This document shows, one piece after another, positions 58,233-64,000 of a stretch of 64,000 nucleotides of DNA. The notes beneath the pieces are model-generated. The model ran no database searches. It worked only from the letters and a program-made list of their open reading frames with translations, and had not been told where the DNA came from. Made by a program: the position numbers and the translations under genes. Origin of the DNA: Lonicera japonica (Eukaryota > Streptophyta > Magnoliopsida > Dipsacales > Caprifoliaceae); the NCBI GenBank assembly GCA_021464415.1, contig CM038467.1, forward strand, positions 33,449,226 through 33,513,225. Reading direction: 5' to 3'. How positions within the stretch are numbered: the first letter of the stretch is position 1; each line of letters begins with the position of its first letter.

Positions 58233-60902
58233 TCATAGTGCTAACCGGGGCCGTGCCAGCATGGTGTGACCAATATTGTCATGGTTGTTGCTCGTTCCAT
58301 AATTTACTTACGAGCTCTTGGACCAATATTGTCATGGTTGTGATTAAATAATATTTGAGTATTTGAAAGTTCTGTTTTATCTTATTTAAATTTTACCAAG
58401 TTGCAAATTGTTAGTTACCAAGATTTGATTATGTGTTAGAAAATGGGAAAATAAATAAAAAATCCAAATTCTCCTAAAACTTTTTGTCAGTGACTAACAT
58501 GGTTTGTGACCATGAGGATTACTTCATTTTGTCATTGAATAATTAAAACTGTTGCTTAGGCAAAATTGAGAATGTTACTGCATTTAACCATGACAAAGCC
58601 TAATATTATTTTTATCATAGTTATGAACTGTGAGAATTATTTAATTAAAAGATATATATAATTCTAGTCCTCAAAATAATTTTTTGTTCATTCATAAGAT
58701 GTCTTTAATTAAAAGAAAAATGAAATTCAGTATCCACCTAAAATAATTTTTGAATACATGACGAGTGCTACATGCAAACTGATTTCAGAAACTAAAAGGA
58801 AAATGATTAGAGGGTGTGATTGTTATTAATATTAATTATATAAGTGTCTCTTGATGAGGCAATGTTTTTCATTTTACAATGCATTTGACAACAAAGCTGG
58901 TCAACTAACCACATCCATTCAAAATGAGAGTTAAAGCTTTATTGTAAAGTTTTGATACTCAAAATTAAAATAAGGGCTAAACTCCAAATAACCCATGAAA
59001 ATTCCTACCTTGCAATAACAACTTCTAATTAACAAAATTATTAGTAATATTTTATTTAGTTGTAGAGGTTTTGAAAAATCAGACCAAGGGTTTCCCATGC
59101 ATGGTAATGAACAGGACAATGTGCTTACATGTCACTACCCATATATTTCCATAGTTTATGAGAACATGCAAATACATGTCACACCTTACGTACAAATTTC
59201 TAACCATTTCCATTGTTTATGGAACAAATTATATATTGCGCGTGTTGTGTTTTTTATTTAATTAAAAAATTAATTTTTTCTGCACTAATTTAAAAATTAA
59301 AAGTGTATTTTGTCTCTTCCACCAGTGATTCGTCTGTTCCTTTTACTTAGCACACTCGTAGATACTCGGGGTATGGACACTAGAACAAACTGAACAATCC
59401 ATGGCGAATGATTTCATCACAAGCTCGTGGTGTTTTCATCGCAAAATACTTTCCACGACGAAATTAATTTCGACACCGGTTTGTCGTAAAAATAGCGTCG
59501 TCGCACAAGATATTTCACGATGAAAAAGATATTTTGTTACCTAAAGTTTGTAATAAAGTCCTGGTCTATTATGGGTACTCAGTGTACGCAATGCGATTAA
59601 ATCAAAAGAAAACAAATCTAAAAGTACATCCCAAAAGGAACTTTCAATTCACTGAATCACTATCATTAGCCACTTTCTCTCTCTCAAACTCCAGTACGAA
59701 CTATTAGTAAAATTTTAGTTTGTTGTAGACGTTTTGACGAATCTGATCACCTAGGCTTTCCCATACATGGTAATGAACAGAACAATGGAACAAAATATAT
59801 ATTGCGTGTGTTGTATTTTTTGTTTAACTAATTAATTATTTAAAAGCTAAAAGTGTTTTATTTCTTCCACCAGTGATTTATCAGTTCCTTTTACCTAGCG
59901 CACTAGTAAATATTCGAGGTATTGTGACACTACAACAAAATTAACAATCCTTGTCCAACAATTACATCATGAAATCATAGTTTTGGTCTCTTAATTGTTG
60001 CGTTTTCTTGTGTTAGCACTTAATTAGCAGCTAAAATTTGGGAATGATAAAACTCAGGTTTTAAGAAGAGAATAAGCGGTGCAATTGTGTTTTAGAATCG
60101 ATCAAATCGAGCTAATCATCTCCGACTCTTTGCTTCTCTGAAACGAGGGTAAATGTCGACGATAATTAATCATGTATATAATTAATCAAGAATCATTTTA
60201 ATTTCTTGATTAAGACCTTAATAGCTAGCTAGTAAAGTATCACTCTTACTACATATACCAAATCGTAATTTAAGCATAAGCAAAGGTTTGTTAAATGGGG
60301 AACGTACATATTATCACTGAGAAATAGAAATTCATATTGTCAAAAAAAGATATTATATTATTTTAAGACTAAGTGTACGAATAGTTACAAAAAATTAATA
60401 TACCGAAAATTAATATTAATATAAAAATAAAGTGTCAATTACTGATTTATCAGTATACAACTTATTTTTTCTAATAAAAGATAGAAGGTATTGGTCATAG
60501 GTGTATTAAGTATTTTGAAAAGATGAATAGAAAGACGAGCGGAACAATGTGGTTTGATATAAAAATTAAATCCTGTTTATATTTTATTCTTTAGGATTTA
60601 ACTTGAGTATGGTATCTTAATTTGGGCTGTCCTTTTTCTCCGCAAATTAAATATTTATTTGAAGTTGAATAAACCACACTCTAACTAATATAATATCGCT
60701 TTCAAAGCCATGTTGGTATTAATTACATTAGTTATCCAACAACATCTTAAAGTTTTCACCAATAACATGTTAAAGAGAAAACTGTTTGCATGCTATATAG
60801 ATTGGATTATTTTATCATATTTGGCCGTATAAAAGTTTCTTTATTCATTTGGAGGAAGCAAAGAATGAACTGACTTAGACAAAAAGAAACAAAGTGGTTT
60901 AG
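58233..60902. other. Shared non-coding tail of unit 2
   Basis: The counterpart of 40365-43174. It lacks the MITE of 42597-43041 and carries about 300 bp of unmatched sequence at about 60560-60850. No gene is supported. Confidence 0.5.
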
Positions 60903-62588
60903 TGACGCCGTTATAAAAGCGCGTTGTGTTAGCCCAAGTGCAGGCACGTCAAATAGTAATATAGTATCAGAAGTCCGAGTGTCGAACCACATGGATAGTC
61001 GAAAAGGAATGGAATGGATTACAGATTAAATGGTTTTTCAGGTTTTGTAAGTTGGATTTGTTATGAAACAACGGAAATGAAAATTGGTTTGAAAATTAGT
61101 AAGAAAACATTAAGGTATCAGGAAGCTAAGTGCGATTTAAGAAACAATAATTACTAACTCATACAAAGACTTCAACTCAAGGTTTCTCGAGACATGGGGA
61201 ATGTTGGTGTATCTCTCAATAACAAGAGGTGCGACGCTAGGCGACTCATTCCCGGATTGAAGCTATATCAAGAAAGTAACAAACAACATTCCACCAAAGA
61301 CGAAGCCATCATTCCTACCTCTTAGCTATGGGTGTGAAGCATGGCAACTCATTCCCGACGAAGCTAATCCGAGATAGAAATGACACATTCATCGTAAAAA
61401 GATTTAACATAAAGCAAGTATATGAAATCTCATGATTTAAAGAATGAAAATTAGAAAGTGAATCCTAACAATGAAACGGAACAAAGTTTATGGGTTAAAT
61501 TCGTCAATTCATCGTTTATTATTTGAGAAGGAAAATAGAGAGTCTAAATATCACATAAGGTGTACGAAGCACTCAACATATCAACAAATGAATCAAAGAT
61601 AAGTTAAACAAATTTAAAACCCATCCATGGGGTTTTAAGAACTATTCATAATCTCTACAAAAAGTAAAAGCTCCTTGGATGGGGGAGGGAGAATACAAGC
61701 ATTCTAGAACCATACGAGTATGTAGTATATTCATTAACAACCAAGAACTAAATATACAATGCATATCAAGTCTTGATTTAATATGAAAATACCTAGAAAG
61801 CTTATAGAATGATGATATTGAAAAAGAATAGGATTCACAAATATTTAACAACTTTAAACATAGATTGAGCTAATAATCACCGAAAATTAAATCATAATCA
61901 ACCTCCTTAACCTTAGTAAGAGACTACTCTATAATAAAAGCAAGAACAAATATTATATATGAAGAAGTCATTCTTACAAATCAAAAACTTACAAGAGAAA
62001 TATAAAGAAAAGATACACTTTAGCTCTCTCTTCTCTCTAGAACTCTCTTGTGTCCAAGATAAAAAATATATGTTTTTCTTTTGATCCCCTAGACTAAACA
62101 CTAGCTAAAGATGTACTTTAATTAATTAACAAAGTAAGAAAAAATATCTAGGAACATAAATCCCCAAAAAAGGGGCTAAAAGTAGTAGTTGGTGGCTATC
62201 CTCGCCAGACCCATGATTGAACCTGGTAGGAAGCTTGATCGATCATGGGGATACCATGATTGAACTAGGTAGGAAGCATGATCGATCATAGGGTGCTCTA
62301 GATGTTTGATTTTTGCACCATGATCGATCATGATTCTGGAAATTCTTCAAATCAGCACTTTTGCAAGCTTTTGGCTAGCACTTGATCAATTCCTCGAAGG
62401 CCATTGCATCCTATGCCTATAAACACATAGAAACACAATAAAAGCACACCTAGCGGGATGATATTAGATACAAACTTTCTAAAACACTAATCTCGAGATA
62501 AGCGAATAATTAGGCATAATTAATGCAAATAAACGCGTCAAGTCACTCCGTAAAGGAGTGAACGAATGACAATATTATGCACTTATCA
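60903..62588 (-). mobile_element. 3' LTR of a minus-strand Tat/Athila-type retrotransposon
   Basis: On the minus strand it starts TGATAAGTGCATAATATTG directly after a purine-rich tract (GTTGAGGGGAGT, 62589-62600) and ends CGGCGTCA at 60903. Length 1686 bp. TTTAG at 60898-60902 would be the target duplication. It is homologous to the solo LTR at 51006-52712 and to the partial LTR from about 63829. Confidence 0.88.
62205..62335. repeat. Palindromic CATGATCGATCATG words in the 3' LTR
   Basis: Imperfect or partial copies of the palindrome found in the solo LTR: TTGATCGATCATGG at about 62235, CATGATCGATCATA at about 62278, and CCATGATCGATCATGA at about 62318, plus two CCATGATTGAAC words. Confidence 0.75.
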
Positions 62589-63828
62589 ACTCCCCTCAAC
62601 TTATTTCTTGCTAGTCCCTTAGCAAGACAAAAATATATATATATTACAAAAATAATACACTATACAAAAAGTTGTTAACTTTCAAGTTCTCAAAGAAGAC
62701 GAGTTACAACTCGTGAAGGTTTTCAGAAATAATACCTACAAACATTAGAAGTTTGATCATGATGAATGACGGGAATGAAGATTTTGAGTTTCAATTTGCA
62801 AAGCAAGAGGCATTACTATCAACTTTCCAGAATGACGGACTTTTGAATGATCATCTAATTCGCTTATCTCCTTTAAAACACAATCCCATATTCCTCATAT
62901 CTCATACACTAGACTTTGGATCAATCAATTCCATATAAACACAAAGAGTTATAATCATTCGAGAAGAAATAGATCACTTTTTCAAAAACAAAAGCTCCAA
63001 GATTTGTCAATTATAAGCACTTTCTTTATCCTTTTCTTGAAAATTTTTGCTAAATTAGATCAGGGCAGTTTTCATCTCTATGGGAGGCAACGATCTCACT
63101 TATGAAATTTACATAACTTGCTCATTCATTAGAGCTCAAAGGAAGCTATTCACCCTTTCCCATATGGTAACCTTTACCCATCCATAATATTAGATAAAGA
63201 GACTTAAAATTTAGTCAAGTGAAACTTTAAGTCAATATTAGGATAAAAGTCATCCAAGTTATCAAAGTGCTATGCATTTGTCCTCTCATTGAAGGATCTT
63301 TTCGAAAGAGCTTCCATCGTCTCTGGACAAAAATTTCTCTTATCTCAATGAAAATAAATCTAGGTGTTATTAGCGAATTAGAAACACCTAAAGCAATCTA
63401 GTATATAGAACAGTGAATACAACCGGATATGAGACTAAGTGAAGCAAGGCAATTTAGATTATCATTCAAATTCCTATCTAGGTTAAAGAAATTCATGCCA
63501 AAAGCTAATGAAACAATCATCTTCATTTGAACACAAAATCAATCATTCATCAAATTTCAAACTTCACAAAAAAATTTGAACACAAGCTCAAAACATATGT
63601 GGAAACACACAATTGAAACACATACCCCTCAACTTGAAGCAAACATTGTCCTCAATGTTAAGAGAAAGTGAAAAATGTGGAGAGGTTTCAATTGACTTTG
63701 AATTCCATGAGACCGACCCTCTCTATCAAACTCGCAAAAATTAATTAAAAAGAGAGATACTTACAGAATGGTTTTGTACAAACTCGTAATCCTCCATTTG
63801 TCATATCACCGGCAACTGCACCAAAAAC
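62589..63828 (-). mobile_element. Short non-coding interior of the LTR retrotransposon
   Basis: About 1.24 kb between the LTRs, with no gag or pol frame on either strand. The left edge is the polypurine tract and the right edge the primer-binding site (63806-63823). The autonomous element would need several kilobases of gag-pol here, so this is a deletion derivative that depends on proteins from a relative. Confidence 0.8.
63806..63823 (-). other. Primer-binding site of the LTR retrotransposon
   Basis: The minus strand reads TGGTGCAGTTGCCGGTGA after TTTT. It is a mutated form of TGGCGCCGTTGCCGGGGA, the primer-binding region well known from plant Athila/Tat-type Ty3/gypsy elements. It lies just inside the 5' LTR, as expected. 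Confidence 0.8.
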
Positions 63829-64000
63829 TAGACGCCTCTACACAAGCGCATTGTGTTAGCCCAAGTGCAAGCACGTCAAGTAGTAATATAGTCTCGGAAG
63901 TCCGCGTGTCGAACCACAGGGAAAGTCGAAAAGGAATGGAATGGATTACAGATTAAACGGTTTTTTAGGTTTTGTAAGTTGGATTTGTTGTGAAACAACG
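63829..64000 (-). mobile_element. 5' LTR of the retrotransposon, cut by the window end
   Basis: From about 63831 (GACGCC) the sequence matches 60905 onwards, including TTGTGTTAGCCCAAGTGCA and GTCGAACCACAGGGAAAGTC. It is the U5 end of the 5' LTR on the minus strand; the rest lies beyond 64000. Confidence 0.85.

Larger units (their letters stand above)
43421..60902. repeat. Tandem duplication, unit 2 (BAHD copy 2)
   Basis: The paralogue of 7095-43174. It keeps the BAHD gene, promoter, the MITEs at about 48985 and 53533, one X-type segment without the Helitron array, and an empty CACTA site. Extra sequence here includes an insertion in the BAHD intron (about 46415-46790) and about 2.4 kb containing a solo LTR (about 50545-52930). 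It probably continues past the LTR retrotransposon beyond the window. Confidence 0.85.

Overview
This is nuclear DNA of a flowering plant, most likely a eudicot. It is very AT-rich, its genes have GT-AG introns, and it carries BAHD acyltransferase genes, a LOB-domain gene and plant-type CACTA, Helitron and Ty3/gypsy elements. There are no bacterial or organellar gene clusters. A 100-base N run at 2886-2985 marks an assembly gap. The species cannot be told from the sequence.

The backbone is a large tandem duplication. Unit 1 runs from about 7095 to 43420 and unit 2 from about 43421 to beyond 60902. Each unit holds one intact two-exon BAHD acyltransferase gene on the minus strand (7711-11411 and 44030-48031; 453 codons each, about 25 residue differences by eye), followed by several kilobases of shared non-coding DNA. 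Because the units started out alike, each serves as the empty-site reference for insertions in the other. Copy-specific insertions include a CACTA transposon, a Helitron array, a foldback element and small MITEs in unit 1, and a solo LTR and a truncated LTR retrotransposon in unit 2.

Left end (1-7090): a LOB-domain ORF (1944-2591) lies antisense to, and just inside, a candidate minus-strand LTR (671-1559). After the gap comes a decayed CACTA remnant: subterminal repeats, a TNP2 transposase pseudogene at 4554-5803, then a CT-rich leader and microsatellites.

Middle (18820-28072): a head-to-tail Helitron pair (19876-22673 truncated, 22674-27017) sits between two almost identical 1.06-kb copies of host sequence.

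28171-40361: a 12.19-kb CACTA transposon with GAT target-site duplications and a matching empty site in unit 2 at 58230-58232. It carries a TNP2-type transposase gene (one in-frame stop near its N-terminus, otherwise intact) and a five-exon Transposase_24/TNPA-like gene. Two large TAC/ACT microsatellites flank or interrupt that second gene. Both ends of the element are built from about a dozen imperfect hairpins of about 40 nt.

Right end (60903-64000): a minus-strand Ty3/gypsy element of Tat/Athila type with 3' LTR, a short non-coding interior of about 1.24 kb, a recognisable primer-binding site and the edge of its 5' LTR. A solo LTR of the same family, with TTTAA duplications, lies at 51006-52712.

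The probable host genes are the two BAHD copies and possibly the LOB gene; nearly everything else is mobile DNA.
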